A stretch of 64,000 nucleotides of DNA from Caloramator sp. E03 (GCF_006016075.1 NZ_CP040093.1:2397501-2461500); one strand, 5' to 3'. Counted from the stretch's first letter, positions 1-9,281 are shown. Notes: generated from the letters alone by a model not told the origin. Numbers and translations are program-made.

Positions 1-210
1 CACTTGCGGGGTGGCTTCAATTATAAAAAGTTAAATCTAATTGATAAGCTTTTAATGTATCTTTTAAAGAAGAAAATTGAGCATAAAAAACCTGATGAAC
101 TTACCGACGATGAAAAAGGAATGCTTGCATGCTATAAACATCCTGTTGACTGGACAAATGAAAAATCAATAAAACCTATTGTTGAATTAATAAAAAGTAG
201 AACCAAATGA
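1..210 (+). CDS. Flavodoxin-domain protein, C-terminal end only
   Basis: The frame is open from the first base of the window (reading H-L-R-G-G-F-N-Y) to a TGA at 208-210, so this is the 3' end of a gene that starts outside. The residues LRGGFNY, followed by a lysine-rich helix and a DDEKGML...PVDWT stretch, look like the C-terminus of the small flavodoxin-domain proteins related to menaquinone-dependent protoporphyrinogen oxidase. Such proteins bind FMN and transfer electrons; the FMN-binding part is not in the window. The apparent TTG start at position 4 lies inside the conserved motif and is not the real start. The assignment rests on this one short tail. Confidence 0.55.
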   Translation, partial: HLRGGFNYKKLNLIDKLLMYLLKKKIEHKKPDELTDDEKGMLACYKHPVDWTNEKSIKPIVELIKSRTK

Positions 211-271
211 CAGTTATATACAACATAAATAGAAATTATAATAAAAATTGGTATAAGAGAGGGAAGTAAAA

Positions 272-763
272 ATGACAAATAAAAAAATAAATACCTGTTG
301 CTGTTGTGGTGGAAAAGAGACATCTCATAAAATAGAAAATGACAATACATGTCCTGTGTGTAAAACATCAGGAGTCAAAGTAAAAAATATTACAGTCAGA
401 CATTTGGTAGTTGATACATTAACAGAATTGGTCGGAGATACAGATTATTATATATGCATGAATGAAGAATGTGACATTGTTTATTATAATCCAGAATTAG
501 GTGTTAAATTTAATAAGCAGCAAGTGAAAGTGCCTATATGGTTTAAAAAAGATGCCAATCCTAAATATGCCTGCTACTGCAGCAAAGTTACTGAGGAGCA
601 GGTTATAAATGCCGTTATAAAAGATGGGGTAAAAACAGTTAAGGATATTATAGAAATCACAGGGGCTATGAAAAACAGCCAATGTGAAAAGAATAACCCC
701 TTAGGGAAGTGCTGCCACAAGATAATTCAGGAGGCTATAGATAAAGGGTTATCCATGAAATGA
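272..763 (+). CDS. CopZ-type zinc/[2Fe-2S] protein
   Basis: This 163-residue protein begins with a Cys-rich segment (CCCCGG at residues 9-14, CPVC near 28-31) and has further cysteines at CMNEEC in the middle. That layout is typical of the N-terminal zinc domain of Archaeoglobus-type CopZ. The second half (YACYCSKVTEEQV... then GKCCHKII) has the C-x-C and CC spacing of a BFD-like [2Fe-2S] domain. No MxCxxC copper-chaperone domain follows, so it is the Fe-S/zinc module alone. A ribosome site (GAGAGGGAAG) lies just upstream of the ATG. Its neighbours are other redox and membrane genes. A role in redox or metal handling is inferred; the copper link is only by family name. Confidence 0.65.
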   Translation: MTNKKINTCCCCGGKETSHKIENDNTCPVCKTSGVKVKNITVRHLVVDTLTELVGDTDYYICMNEECDIVYYNPELGVKFNKQQVKVPIWFKKDANPKYACYCSKVTEEQVINAVIKDGVKTVKDIIEITGAMKNSQCEKNNPLGKCCHKIIQEAIDKGLSMK

Positions 764-831
764 AATAAATATGATTGTATTTTTATATATTATATAAGAT
801 ATAAAAAATGGAATGCATGAGAGGTTTGAGT

Positions 832-1215
832 ATGATAAAAAGAATGAAAGAAAAAATAAATGAATTAAAGAAGCAGGTTTTTGCTTTATATCTGGCATAT
901 AAAAAGAAGGAGACGCCTTTAATTGCAAAGGTCTTTACTGCTATTGTTGTTGCATATGCACTAAGCCCCATAGACCTGATACCTGACTTTATTCCTGTAT
1001 TAGGATATTTGGACGACTTCATACTGATACCTATGGGTGTTGCAATTGCATTAAAGTTGATACCAGTAGAAATTATGGAAGAATGCAGGAAAGAAGCCGA
1101 GACAAAATTGAAAAGTGATATTCCAGAAGCCAAGGCAGCAGGTGTGATTATTGTAATGCTGTGGATATTAATTTTAGGATTTATCGGGTATAGAATACTT
1201 AAAATTATTATATAG
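832..1215 (+). CDS. DUF1232 membrane protein
   Basis: The protein is about 127 residues. It has the DUF1232 (YkvA-like) signature: a hydrophobic segment containing YALSPIDLIPDFIPVLGYLDD, which is diagnostic for this family of small membrane-associated proteins of unknown function. A second hydrophobic helix closes the C-terminus (IIVMLWILILGFIGYRIL). I chose the ATG at 832 because GAGGT precedes it at a good distance; an in-frame ATG at 808 has no clear ribosome site. It stands in a run of same-strand membrane and redox genes. No specific function can be assigned. Confidence 0.7.
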   Translation: MIKRMKEKINELKKQVFALYLAYKKKETPLIAKVFTAIVVAYALSPIDLIPDFIPVLGYLDDFILIPMGVAIALKLIPVEIMEECRKEAETKLKSDIPEAKAAGVIIVMLWILILGFIGYRILKIII

Positions 1216-1257
1216 ATAAGATATTATAAATTATTTAAATAGAAAGAAGGGATCAAT

Positions 1258-1983
1258 TTGGATACTCTATGGACATACATTGTTCTTTTCGCAGGCAGTT
1301 TTTTGGCTGCTGCAATATCAGGAGCAGCAGGTTTTGGAGGTGCGTTGCTGTTGCTTCCACTCTTATCGAAAACAATTGGTACAACAATGGCTGTGCCGAT
1401 ATTAACAATTGCACAGTTAATTGGCAATTTATCACGGGTTTTCTTTGGTTTTAAACAAATTAAATGGAAACCTGTATATATGTTTATAATAGGTGCAGTA
1501 CCAATGAGTGTCTTAGGAGCATTTTCTTTTGTAAAAGTGCAGAAAGAAATCATTACAAGAGGAATTGGATTTGCTATTATTGTTTTTGTGGCATTAAAAT
1601 ATTTCAAAGTGCTTAAATTTGAACCTAGCGACAGAACAATGCTGATTGGCGGGGCAGTGACAGGTTTGATTTCAGGTCTTGTCGGCAGCGCAGGACCGAT
1701 AGGGGCGGCATTGTTTCTTTCATTGAACCTTTCACCTGTATCATACATTGCAAGTGAAGCAGTAACTGCTGTTGCTATGCACATTTCAAAGACAGTTATT
1801 TATCAGAGGTATCTTGGTATTGGACTATATGCGCTGGGAATTGGATTATTCATGGGTATTGCTATGATTACAGGCACATGGGCTGGCAAAAAAGTGATTG
1901 AAAAAATGCCTAAAGAAAAATTTGTGAAGTTTGTAGGTATTCTTTTAACACTTATTGGATTACAAATGATGATATGGGGTTAA
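1258..1983 (+). CDS. TauE/SafE (TSUP) family permease
   Basis: This is a 241-residue, highly hydrophobic protein with about seven membrane segments. It shows the paired glycine-rich repeats of the sulfite exporter TauE/SafE family: SGAAGFGGALLLLP near residues 20-33, and SGLVGSAGPIGAAL in the second half. Members move sulfite, sulfonates or other organic anions; the substrate here cannot be read from sequence. The start is TTG, preceded by AAGAAGGG at normal spacing. It is followed at 40 bp by another membrane protein on the same strand. Confidence 0.8.
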   Translation: MDTLWTYIVLFAGSFLAAAISGAAGFGGALLLLPLLSKTIGTTMAVPILTIAQLIGNLSRVFFGFKQIKWKPVYMFIIGAVPMSVLGAFSFVKVQKEIITRGIGFAIIVFVALKYFKVLKFEPSDRTMLIGGAVTGLISGLVGSAGPIGAALFLSLNLSPVSYIASEAVTAVAMHISKTVIYQRYLGIGLYALGIGLFMGIAMITGTWAGKKVIEKMPKEKFVKFVGILLTLIGLQMMIWG

Positions 1984-2023
1984 GTAATTCTCCAATTCAA
2001 TTTATTAGAAGGGGTAGATAAGT

Positions 2024-2461
2024 TTGCTTTTTAGCAGTGAACAGGTTAACAGGGGCATGAAAATCGTAAATACAGGTATAATTATTTTAATTTTTCTTTT
2101 ACTTGCAGATATTGCTATAAGTTTAGTATCTAAAGGTATTAAAGGATTAACGGGAAAAACATTTATTAGTGGAATAATTCTATTTAACATATTTTTGTAC
2201 TGTAAAGGCAACAGGATAGCATTTAAAATAACAATGTTTTTACTTTCAGGAGTTTATATTTTTATCTTTGGTTTACTGCCTGTCTATTTGGTTTTTGGAC
2301 TGCTGCGCATGCTAAATATTTTGGATGCTTTTGGCGGTGCTTTATATTTGGTTGTCCCAGGCATAATTATTACAGCAGTAAGTATTTTGGTATTTAAAAC
2401 AGAATTTTATGAGGATGTTCTGGCTTTTAAAACTTACTGGCTGGAAAAGATAAAAAAGTGA
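2024..2461 (+). CDS. Small four-helix membrane protein, unknown
   Basis: This is a 145-residue protein that I do not recognise. It has about four hydrophobic segments (near residues 17-35, 47-60, 66-95 and 103-122) and a basic C-terminal tail. The start is TTG with AGAAGGGG upstream. It lies 40 bp after the TauE/SafE gene and 90 bp before the membrane ferredoxin, so co-transcription with both is plausible. Confidence 0.5.
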   Translation: MLFSSEQVNRGMKIVNTGIIILIFLLLADIAISLVSKGIKGLTGKTFISGIILFNIFLYCKGNRIAFKITMFLLSGVYIFIFGLLPVYLVFGLLRMLNILDAFGGALYLVVPGIIITAVSILVFKTEFYEDVLAFKTYWLEKIKK

Positions 2462-2550
2462 ACTAGCATATTAAAGAAGAAAAATTAGAGCCAAGGGGTT
2501 AAGGAATGATTCTAAAAATACAGTAAAGATGTATCGTGAGGTGGACAAGA

Positions 2551-3378
2551 TTGAGAAAATTTAAAATACCGATATATATGCTTATGATATTTATTTGCAT
2601 ATCAATTGGCTTGTGGATTTGGTCTGATAATGTTTTCTATCTCTTCAATTTCATGTATATAGGCTTTCTTGTGTCTTTCGGTATCTTCTTGCTGATAAAA
2701 AAATACAAATATTCAAGACAGGTTGTGCAGTTTGGCGTGGGATTATATATGCTTGCCTATCTTGGGCTTATATGCCGTGAGAATATGCAGATAGAAGGTT
2801 TCTGGTACTACTTGTTCATGGGGGTGTTTCAAGCAGCAGTAATACATTATGCTGTAGCCAAAATTATTGGCCCGCTGTTATTTGGAAGAGGATGGTGCGG
2901 ATATGCCTGTTGGACTGCTGCTGTTCTAGATTTGCTGCCTTATAGAATACCTGAAAATCCTCGGATAAAAAGACTATCATTTATACGGTATGTGATGTTT
3001 TTAGCCTCTATTTTATTTATAAGTGCGTTGTTCTTATTAAAAGTCCGTGACATTGAAGTTGTGATGTTTTGGAGTTTTATTGCGGGGAATATCATATACT
3101 ATACAGTTGGAATAATAATGGCTTTCATACTGAAAGACAACAGGGCTTTTTGTAAATATATCTGTCCTATAACTGTATTTTTAAAACCATCAAGTTATTT
3201 TTCTCTTCTAAGGGTAAAATCAGACAGCCAAAAGTGCATTTCTTGCGGAAAATGCAAAAGAGTATGTCCCATGAATGTAGATATTTTAGACAGCAAAAGA
3301 AGCAGGGAAAATGGGACAGAGTGCATTTTATGCATGGAATGTGTGAAAAGTTGTCCTAAAAGCGCTGTTTACTTTTAA
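2551..3378 (+). CDS. NapH/CcoG-like polytopic membrane ferredoxin
   Basis: The N-terminal two thirds contain about five to six membrane helices. A GRGWCGYACW motif follows the fourth, and FCKYICPITVF follows the last; paired Cys motifs of this kind are typical of NapH-type membrane proteins. The C-terminus is a 2x[4Fe-4S] ferredoxin (CISCGKCKRVCPMNVD and CILCMECVKSCP). Such proteins pass electrons across or along the membrane to a reductase. No obvious terminal enzyme is beside it, so the partner is unknown. I prefer the TTG at 2551, which has GAGGTGG seven bases upstream, over the in-frame GTG at 2536, which overlaps that ribosome site. Confidence 0.75.
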   Translation: MRKFKIPIYMLMIFICISIGLWIWSDNVFYLFNFMYIGFLVSFGIFLLIKKYKYSRQVVQFGVGLYMLAYLGLICRENMQIEGFWYYLFMGVFQAAVIHYAVAKIIGPLLFGRGWCGYACWTAAVLDLLPYRIPENPRIKRLSFIRYVMFLASILFISALFLLKVRDIEVVMFWSFIAGNIIYYTVGIIMAFILKDNRAFCKYICPITVFLKPSSYFSLLRVKSDSQKCISCGKCKRVCPMNVDILDSKRSRENGTECILCMECVKSCPKSAVYF

Positions 3379-3392
3379 ACACGATAAAAAGG

Positions 3393-3578
3393 GTGTTAAT
3401 TAACCAGATTATAGAAGGATTGATTGCGCCGAATCAGGGGTTTTTCCCTGAATATACATCAGGAGAATATAAAAGAGGGAACTGCACTATGATTGTAAGC
3501 AGGGGGCTTGGAAACAGCATTATTCCCCAAAGGATTTTCAACCATCCAGAGATTGTTGTTTTGACGCTGTCAAAATAA
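3393..3578 (+). pseudogene. 3' remnant of a calcineurin-like metallophosphoesterase
   Basis: About 60 codons remain: GLIAPNQGFFPEYTSG, then MIVSRGLGNSIIPQRIFN and a final strand PEIVVLTL. This is the C-terminal end of YkuE-type metallophosphoesterases. All metal-binding N-terminal motifs are missing, and the reading frame begins 14 bases after the previous stop with no good ribosome site. I read it as the leftover of a deleted gene rather than a real small protein. Confidence 0.65.
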
Positions 3579-3612
3579 AAGGAAGTATTTTAAACTTTAT
3601 ACAAAATAGGTA

Positions 3613-3643
3613 TTGACTATCACCTTAGGTGTTAGCCTATGAT
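3613..3643 (+). promoter_or_regulatory. MerR-type promoter with operator in a 19-bp spacer
   Basis: A -35 TTGACT (3613-3618) and a -10 TATGAT (3638-3643) are separated by 19 bp. The spacer contains the dyad CACCTTAGGTG (3620-3630), which extends outward with one mismatch to CTA/TAG. A stretched spacer with a centred dyad is the hallmark of promoters controlled by MerR-family activators. It sits just upstream of a merR-like gene, so autoregulation is likely. Confidence 0.8.
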
Positions 3644-3661
3644 AATTACGAGGTGATAAGA

Positions 3662-4543
3662 ATGTTAATTAAAGATGTATGTAGAGAATGTAAATTGACG
3701 AAGAAAGCAGTTGAGTATTATGAACAGGAGGGACTTATATCTCCAAGGGTAGAGGATAATGGTTATCGGAATTACAGTGATGAAGATATTCCTGTATTAA
3801 AAGAAATTGGAGTTTTAAGGAAATTAGGCATTAGTATTTCTGAAATCAAAGGTATTCTTGCAAGTAAAAATAAAGCCGCTGCTCTGGCAAAGTGCAAATA
3901 TAAAATGGATTTAGAAGTTGAAAAATCAATGGTTAAGAAAAAATGCCTGGAACAGTTAATAAAAGACTATGACATTGAGCAGGCAATTACCTATATTGAA
4001 AAAGACATTGAGAAGCAATTTACAATCAAAGAGAAACTGCTGCAAGCATTTCCAGGAGGTTATGGGATGTATCTATGCGTACATTTTGGACAGTTTCTTA
4101 ATGGGAGAATTGATACTGAGGAAAAAGAAAGGGCATATAATAAAATTGTTGATTATTTGGATAAAATTCAAGAAATAGAATTTCCCAAAGAACTGGAAGA
4201 ATTTTTGCAGCAGGGTCTTGGACAGATGAAAGAAGCAGATATGCAGAGAATTAATTCATCTATAATAGATTCAGTAAATAATATAGATATGTATATAGAA
4301 GAAAATAAAGAAGACATTGAAAAATATTTGGAATACAGAAACTCAGATGAATATAAAAAATCACCAGCCTGTAAAATACAGCAATTATTATTGAAATTTC
4401 AGCAAGATAGCGGATATTACGATATATTTATTAAAAATTTAAAAATATTGAGCGACTCATATAGGGAGTATTTTGAAAAACTCCAGGCTGCAAATAAAGC
4501 ATTTATAGATAAATATCCACAATTTGATAATATTTATTTATAA
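3662..4543 (+). CDS. MerR family transcriptional regulator
   Basis: The protein has about 294 residues from the ATG at 3662, which has GAGGTGAT upstream; a longer in-frame start at 3629 would lie inside the promoter and is rejected. The N-terminus is a winged helix-turn-helix (IKDVCRECKLTKKAVEYYEQEGL, then GYRNYSDEDI) followed by the dimer helix, as in MerR proteins. The remaining 200 residues are a long helical and acidic domain that I cannot match to a known effector domain. No Cys-based metal site of the MerR/ZntR type is evident, so a small organic effector is more likely. The promoter directly upstream has a 19-bp spacer with a dyad. Confidence 0.8.
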   Translation: MLIKDVCRECKLTKKAVEYYEQEGLISPRVEDNGYRNYSDEDIPVLKEIGVLRKLGISISEIKGILASKNKAAALAKCKYKMDLEVEKSMVKKKCLEQLIKDYDIEQAITYIEKDIEKQFTIKEKLLQAFPGGYGMYLCVHFGQFLNGRIDTEEKERAYNKIVDYLDKIQEIEFPKELEEFLQQGLGQMKEADMQRINSSIIDSVNNIDMYIEENKEDIEKYLEYRNSDEYKKSPACKIQQLLLKFQQDSGYYDIFIKNLKILSDSYREYFEKLQAANKAFIDKYPQFDNIYL

Positions 4544-4606
4544 GGTGTAGTTCTACAATAATAATCTTATGACAAGCAAACTTATCAAAAATTAAAGAAT
4601 TAATAA

Positions 4607-4658
4607 AAGTCACGGTAAAATAAGAGTAAAAACCTTATTAAAACCGTGACTTGTTTTT
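4607..4658 (+). terminator. Rho-independent terminator
   Basis: The arms AAGTCACGGT (4607-4616) and ACCGTGACTT (4643-4652) pair perfectly, with a smaller nested pair inside, and are followed by GTTTTTAT. It ends the merR-like transcription unit. The 260 bases after it up to the transposase fragment are AT-rich, with nothing else I can name. Confidence 0.75.
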
Positions 4659-4920
4659 ATCTGGAAAGAGTTTGGGAAATAGTATTAAGGCGAGAGGGGC
4701 AAGGCTTTAGGGGTATTAGGTTTTGCCATGATTTTTTGTGAATACAACAGTATATATTAATATTAATGGGTTATAAGAATATTTTTGTACAAAATGGAAG
4801 TTAGTGTAAAATTATTGTAGGATAATAGGATATATTGCCATAGAATTGAAGAGAAGATATCATCCTGCTAAAATAAATAAATTGGAAAACAAATCTAAAA
4901 TAGAAAGAATGACATCTTCT

Positions 4921-5353
4921 ATGTACAACAGTATACAACAATTTAATGAATTTGGGGTAAAGAAAATTGAAAAAGAAATAAAAAATTTCATAAGTGAAAG
5001 AAAAGATTTTGCTGATTTAGTTTTGGGATTAAGGGAAGAACTTTTTGAATTGGGGAAAAACATACTAACTGAAGTTTTAGAGGATATGGATGAATATATT
5101 CGTAATAGTGAACATAGAAAAAAGAGTTGGGAAATAGTAAGGAAAGATAAAACAAGTCTTTTAACCAGCTTTGGAATGATTAGATATAACAGGACGTATT
5201 TTAAATCTAAAAAAGATGGCAAAAGGCACTATCTTGTTGATGAGATAGTAGGAATAGGACCACATGATAGGATAAGTTCAGATGTAGTGATAAATGCAAT
5301 TGAAGAGGCTATTAAAAGTAGTTATAGAAAAGCAGGAGAAAAAGCAGCATACA
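4921..5353 (+). pseudogene. Truncated ISLre2-family (UPF0236) transposase
   Basis: From the ATG at 4921 the product reads as the N-terminal third of the UPF0236/ISLre2 transposases (MYNSIQQFNEFGVKKIEKEI, GPHDRISSDV, then SSYRKAGEKAAY). The homology stops at AGEKAAY, exactly where the inverted-repeat tip of the IS21 element begins at 5354. The remaining two thirds of the gene are nowhere in the window. The open frame continues only by chance into IS21 to a stop at 5406. Confidence 0.8.
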
Positions 5354-5406
5354 TGTTATTGTCAATAAAAATTCCCCACTTTCGGGAAGATTTTTTCCCC
5401 ACCTAA

Positions 5407-5772
5407 AAAGGTAAAAAAATAAACACTTAATATTTATTTATCTTTAGATAAGGATTCCTCTGACATTGCCTTAATAACTGGGAGTGTAAATAAATCTGTG
5501 TATTTAGTTGAGGAGCAACTCCTTCAAGACAAGTTTTAGACTAAATCCAAAAAGATATTTTATTTACTTTCACTACTAATTGTTACCATAAATTAGGTTT
5601 TTATGCATAATGTTGATTAATTTTGGTTAAAATTTTTATAATGAGTGGGTCTATGTCTATGCATAACAAACTCGCGATTAGAGCATTGTTATAATTTTTG
5701 AAGCGAAAGGAGACCTAGGTCGACTGAAGCTTCAAAAATTTTTTGTTTTTTGTAAATTATATTTAGTATTAG
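5407..5772. other. Non-coding tail of the IS21/IS256 composite
   Basis: There is no credible gene here. The stretch holds a perfect 12-bp inverted repeat, AATTTTTGAAGC (5693-5704) with GCTTCAAAAATT (5729-5740), followed by a T-rich run, which is terminator-like. The left end of the IS256 copy must lie within this region, but I cannot fix its exact base because no convincing terminal repeat pair could be read by eye. Confidence 0.45.
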
Positions 5773-6978
5773 CTATATTCTTCCCGGATATATTATCATA
5801 AGCTGATTGATTACCATATCCCAGTTTCTATACCTTTGAGTCCACTTCTTATCTATATTTTTAACCGATAGATAAAGCATTTTTTCTAATGACAAATCTG
5901 TGGGGAATATAGTTTTTGTCTTAGTTACTTTTCTAAACTGCCTGTGTAGACTTTCTATTATGTTTGTAGTATACATGATTTTTCTTATTTCATCAGGGAA
6001 TTTAAAGAAAGGTGATATTACATCCCAGTTGTTTTCCCAACTCTTAATTGCATATGGATATTGAGAGCCCCATTTCTGTTCTACTTCCTTAAGTTTTTCT
6101 TTAGCTACCTCCTCATTCAATGCGTTATATACATTTTTAAAGTCTTTTGTAAACTCTTTAAGATGTTTGTATGAAACATATTTAAATGAATTTCTCAATT
6201 GATGTATTATGCACCTTTGTATTTCTGACTTTGGATAAGCTGCTTGTATAGCTTCTTTCATTCCAGTGAGACCATCAACACAGAAAACCAGAACATCTTC
6301 TACACCCCTGCCCTTAAGGTCGTTAAGGACTCCAAGCCAGAATCTTGATGATTCATTTTCTCCTATCCATATACCAAGAACTTCTTTATATCCCTCAATG
6401 TTAACCCCAAGAACAACATAAGCTGCACGATTAAGAATACGTCCTTCTTCTCTTACTTTATAGTGTATAGCATCCATAAATATAAAGGAATAAATTTTTT
6501 CTAAAGGTCTACTTTGCCATTCCTTAACTTCTGGAATAATACGATCTGTAATTTTACTAACAAGCTCTGGTGATATATCTATGCCATAGAGATCTTTAAT
6601 TTGATCCTGTATATCTCTTGTGCTCATTCCTCTAGCATAAAGGGATATTATCTTATCTTCAATTCCAGAGATATCTGTTTTATTTTTAGGAACAATTTTA
6701 GGCTCAAATTCGCCATTTCTGTCTCTTGGGACATCGATTTCCATTTCACCAAATTCAGTTTTAATTGTTTTTTTAGAAAATCCATTTCTGCTGTTATCGG
6801 TTTGCTTATTTTTTACATCATATTTTTCATAGCCTAAAGTTGTATCAAGCTCCGCTTGAAGCATTTCTTCTAAGACATCTTTAAATAATTCTTTAAGGGT
6901 AGATTGGATTCCAGCTACACTTGTGATGTTATTTTCTTTAATAAATTCTTTTAGTTGTGCTTTTGATAAAAGTGACAT
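5773..6978 (-). CDS. IS256-family (mutator type) transposase
   Basis: This is a full-length, 401-residue DDE transposase of the IS256/mutator family. The catalytic triad regions are visible: FIFMDAIHYK (first Asp), VFCVDGLTGMKEA (second Asp), and TTNIIESLHRQFRK (Glu). The C-terminus ends in the usual IIYPGRI. A strong ribosome site precedes the ATG at 6978. It lies 57 bp beyond istB on the same strand and appears to have inserted at the very end of istB, because the last residues of IstB look atypical. The gene looks intact. Confidence 0.93.
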   Translation of the reverse strand: MSLLSKAQLKEFIKENNITSVAGIQSTLKELFKDVLEEMLQAELDTTLGYEKYDVKNKQTDNSRNGFSKKTIKTEFGEMEIDVPRDRNGEFEPKIVPKNKTDISGIEDKIISLYARGMSTRDIQDQIKDLYGIDISPELVSKITDRIIPEVKEWQSRPLEKIYSFIFMDAIHYKVREEGRILNRAAYVVLGVNIEGYKEVLGIWIGENESSRFWLGVLNDLKGRGVEDVLVFCVDGLTGMKEAIQAAYPKSEIQRCIIHQLRNSFKYVSYKHLKEFTKDFKNVYNALNEEVAKEKLKEVEQKWGSQYPYAIKSWENNWDVISPFFKFPDEIRKIMYTTNIIESLHRQFRKVTKTKTIFPTDLSLEKMLYLSVKNIDKKWTQRYRNWDMVINQLMIIYPGRI

Positions 6979-7035
6979 TAAAAATCTCCTCCTTGTCCTT
7001 TTCTCTTAATTCTTGCCAAGAAGGAGATACTTAAA

Positions 7036-7800
7036 TCACTTTACACAAAATTTTTTACATACTCTAATAACTCCTTCTCTTTGCTTCATTCTATAGCTCT
7101 CACCTTTTATAACTACAAAATGGCAATGATGTACAAACCTATCCAAAATAGCGGTAGCTAAGACAGGATCATAAAAAATTCTTGCCCATTCTTCAAATAC
7201 TTTATTAGACGTTATAATTATAGAGCCATTCTCATATCTTCTTGAGATTATTTCATAAAAATCATCAACGCTATTTTGATTAAGCTTCTTAAGTCCTAAT
7301 TCATCTAATATAAGTAAATCAGGTGCTGTATAATATCTTAGCTTTTGATGAAAAGAATTATCTGCCCTTGATATATAAAGCTCTTCTAGCATTTCATTTA
7401 CGGTAGTAAAAAGTACTTTATACCCTTGGGCAACTGCTTTTAACCCTATAGAAATAGCTAAATGAGTTTTACCTGTTCCTGGCGGACCTATAAAGGCCAC
7501 ATTTTCTTTTTTGCGGACAAATTCACAGGTCGCCAGATTATATATAAACCTTTTATTTATATTAGGTTGATAATTAAAATTATATTCTTCAAGGGTTTTA
7601 TGTTGTGGAAACTTTGCTTTACTTGTTCTTTTTATATTGCTATTATTTTGTCTATTTAAAACTTCGTCATTTATAAGTAGTTCAAAAAATTCCATATAGG
7701 ATAAGTTGCTTTTCAATGCTTCTTCATTTCTAACATCAAGAGTCTTTATTATTCCTGAAAGCTTTAAATCCCTAAGACGTATCATCAATGAATCATTCAT
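7036..7800 (-). CDS. istB: IS21 helper ATPase IstB
   Basis: This 254-residue AAA+ protein acts with IstA in IS21 transposition and target selection. Walker A (GPPGTGKTHLA) lies near residues 105-115, and Walker B (LLILDELG) near 165. The last dozen residues (GVIRVCKKFCVK) diverge from the normal short, basic IstB tail; they probably come from the end of the adjoining IS256 insertion. Its start codon overlaps the istA stop by 4 bp (ATGA), indicating translational coupling. Confidence 0.92.
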   Translation of the reverse strand: MNDSLMIRLRDLKLSGIIKTLDVRNEEALKSNLSYMEFFELLINDEVLNRQNNSNIKRTSKAKFPQHKTLEEYNFNYQPNINKRFIYNLATCEFVRKKENVAFIGPPGTGKTHLAISIGLKAVAQGYKVLFTTVNEMLEELYISRADNSFHQKLRYYTAPDLLILDELGLKKLNQNSVDDFYEIISRRYENGSIIITSNKVFEEWARIFYDPVLATAILDRFVHHCHFVVIKGESYRMKQREGVIRVCKKFCVK

Positions 7801-9281
7801 CTTTTTAACTCTCCTAAGACTGATAATTTATCATATTCTTTTAAATCTCTTGTAAGGCATGTTTCTTTCTCATTTGTATAGCTTTCATTTGATTGTACTG
7901 GTAAATTTATTATTCGTTTTTCACATATTCTTTTTACAACTTTATAGCTGTATGCATCATATGATATAGCTCTTAAGCAGGCTGCGTCTATTACTTCATC
8001 ACTATAATCCTTCCTTAAAGATAATATACCTGCAATAGTTCTATAATCATATTTTTTAAGTTTATCCTGATTTATGAAGTTTTCAAAGAACTTAAGGGCA
8101 TTATCCCCAACCTCTTTAATTTCTTTTCTTTGTCTTGACAATATATCTTCACTTGATATATTCTTACTAGTAGGATAATGTTCATTATTTGTTGTGTAAT
8201 GGCCCTTATCACCCTTCCAAAGTGAGTGTAGGGCTATTTCTTTTTCTTTAAAGTAGATTTTAACTAAATCATTTACTATGATGGCCTCAACTTCTTGTCC
8301 AATGTATGCATAAGGTACTGAATAATAATTACCGTCATAAGATATGTGGCAGTTTGTATTGACTTTACATTTGACAGAGTGAGATAAGATAAAGTCCTCT
8401 GTTGGAAGTGGTAAGAGTTTCTCTTTTTCTATTGAGTTGAAAACTTCAGCGGGAATTTTCTTTGTTGTACCATGCTTTCTTGCATTGGCAATAGTATTAA
8501 GCCATAATTTTGAAAAGCTTATCGCTTCATCTATGTTTTTAAAATCTCTTCCTTTAAAGCAATTATTCTTTACATAATCAACACTAGATTCCACTTTTCC
8601 CTTATCTGTTGGAGTTCTTACTCTGCAGGGCTGTGCCCAAAATCCATAATGAGCAGCGAAAGCTGCATAATTTTTTTGTACCGTTGGTTCATAAAAGTCT
8701 GCTTCTAAAATTCCAGATTTTAAATTGTCTATTTTTACTGTTTCAGGGACCCCTCCAAAATATTTAAAAGCATTTTTATGACATTCTATAAATGTTTTAA
8801 CTGATTGATTTAGCACAACTTCTATATACATATATCTTGAATAACTTAATGTCATTACAAAAACCCATGCCTTTTTATGCTTGCCATTTACATTTATTGT
8901 ACCTATGTATCCAAAATCAACCTGTGCTTCTTCCCCTGGAAGAGCATTTAATACCATATAGGCCTTTGGAGGCTGATTTTTTATACTATTAACATATCTT
9001 TTTACTGTATCATAGCTGCCTGTAAAATTAAATTCTCTTTGCATGTCTTGAAATATTCGCATCGCTCCAAGATCTTTAGCAACTTGAATATTAATATATT
9101 CTTTATATGGATCAAGGATAGAAGGTTTTGTTTTCCTTTCCACTACTCCTTTCTCATCAATTTTATTAAGTACATTTCTTACTGTTTTTCTATCGATTTT
9201 AAGAATTGATGCAATTTGAGTTTTGTTATATCCCTTTTTGAAAAGTGTTTTTATTGTTGTATGCATTTCTACCCCCAGCAT
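7797..9281 (-). CDS. istA: IS21 transposase IstA
   Basis: This is a 494-residue transposase. It has an N-terminal helix-turn-helix (YNKTQIASILKIDRKTVRNVL) and an rve-type DDE integrase core: AQVDFGYI gives the first Asp, VKIDNLKSG the second, and KGKVESSVDY the Glu. A Mu-type C-terminal domain follows. It is intact. The ATG is preceded by AAAGGAGGG and the gene is translationally coupled to istB. Confidence 0.93.
   Translation of the reverse strand: MLGVEMHTTIKTLFKKGYNKTQIASILKIDRKTVRNVLNKIDEKGVVERKTKPSILDPYKEYINIQVAKDLGAMRIFQDMQREFNFTGSYDTVKRYVNSIKNQPPKAYMVLNALPGEEAQVDFGYIGTINVNGKHKKAWVFVMTLSYSRYMYIEVVLNQSVKTFIECHKNAFKYFGGVPETVKIDNLKSGILEADFYEPTVQKNYAAFAAHYGFWAQPCRVRTPTDKGKVESSVDYVKNNCFKGRDFKNIDEAISFSKLWLNTIANARKHGTTKKIPAEVFNSIEKEKLLPLPTEDFILSHSVKCKVNTNCHISYDGNYYSVPYAYIGQEVEAIIVNDLVKIYFKEKEIALHSLWKGDKGHYTTNNEHYPTSKNISSEDILSRQRKEIKEVGDNALKFFENFINQDKLKKYDYRTIAGILSLRKDYSDEVIDAACLRAISYDAYSYKVVKRICEKRIINLPVQSNESYTNEKETCLTRDLKEYDKLSVLGELKR

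Noticed and set aside
1224-1784. Long antisense frame opposite the TauE/SafE gene
   Set aside because: It is a shadow of the real gene; there is no ribosome site, and the sense strand has strong family motifs.
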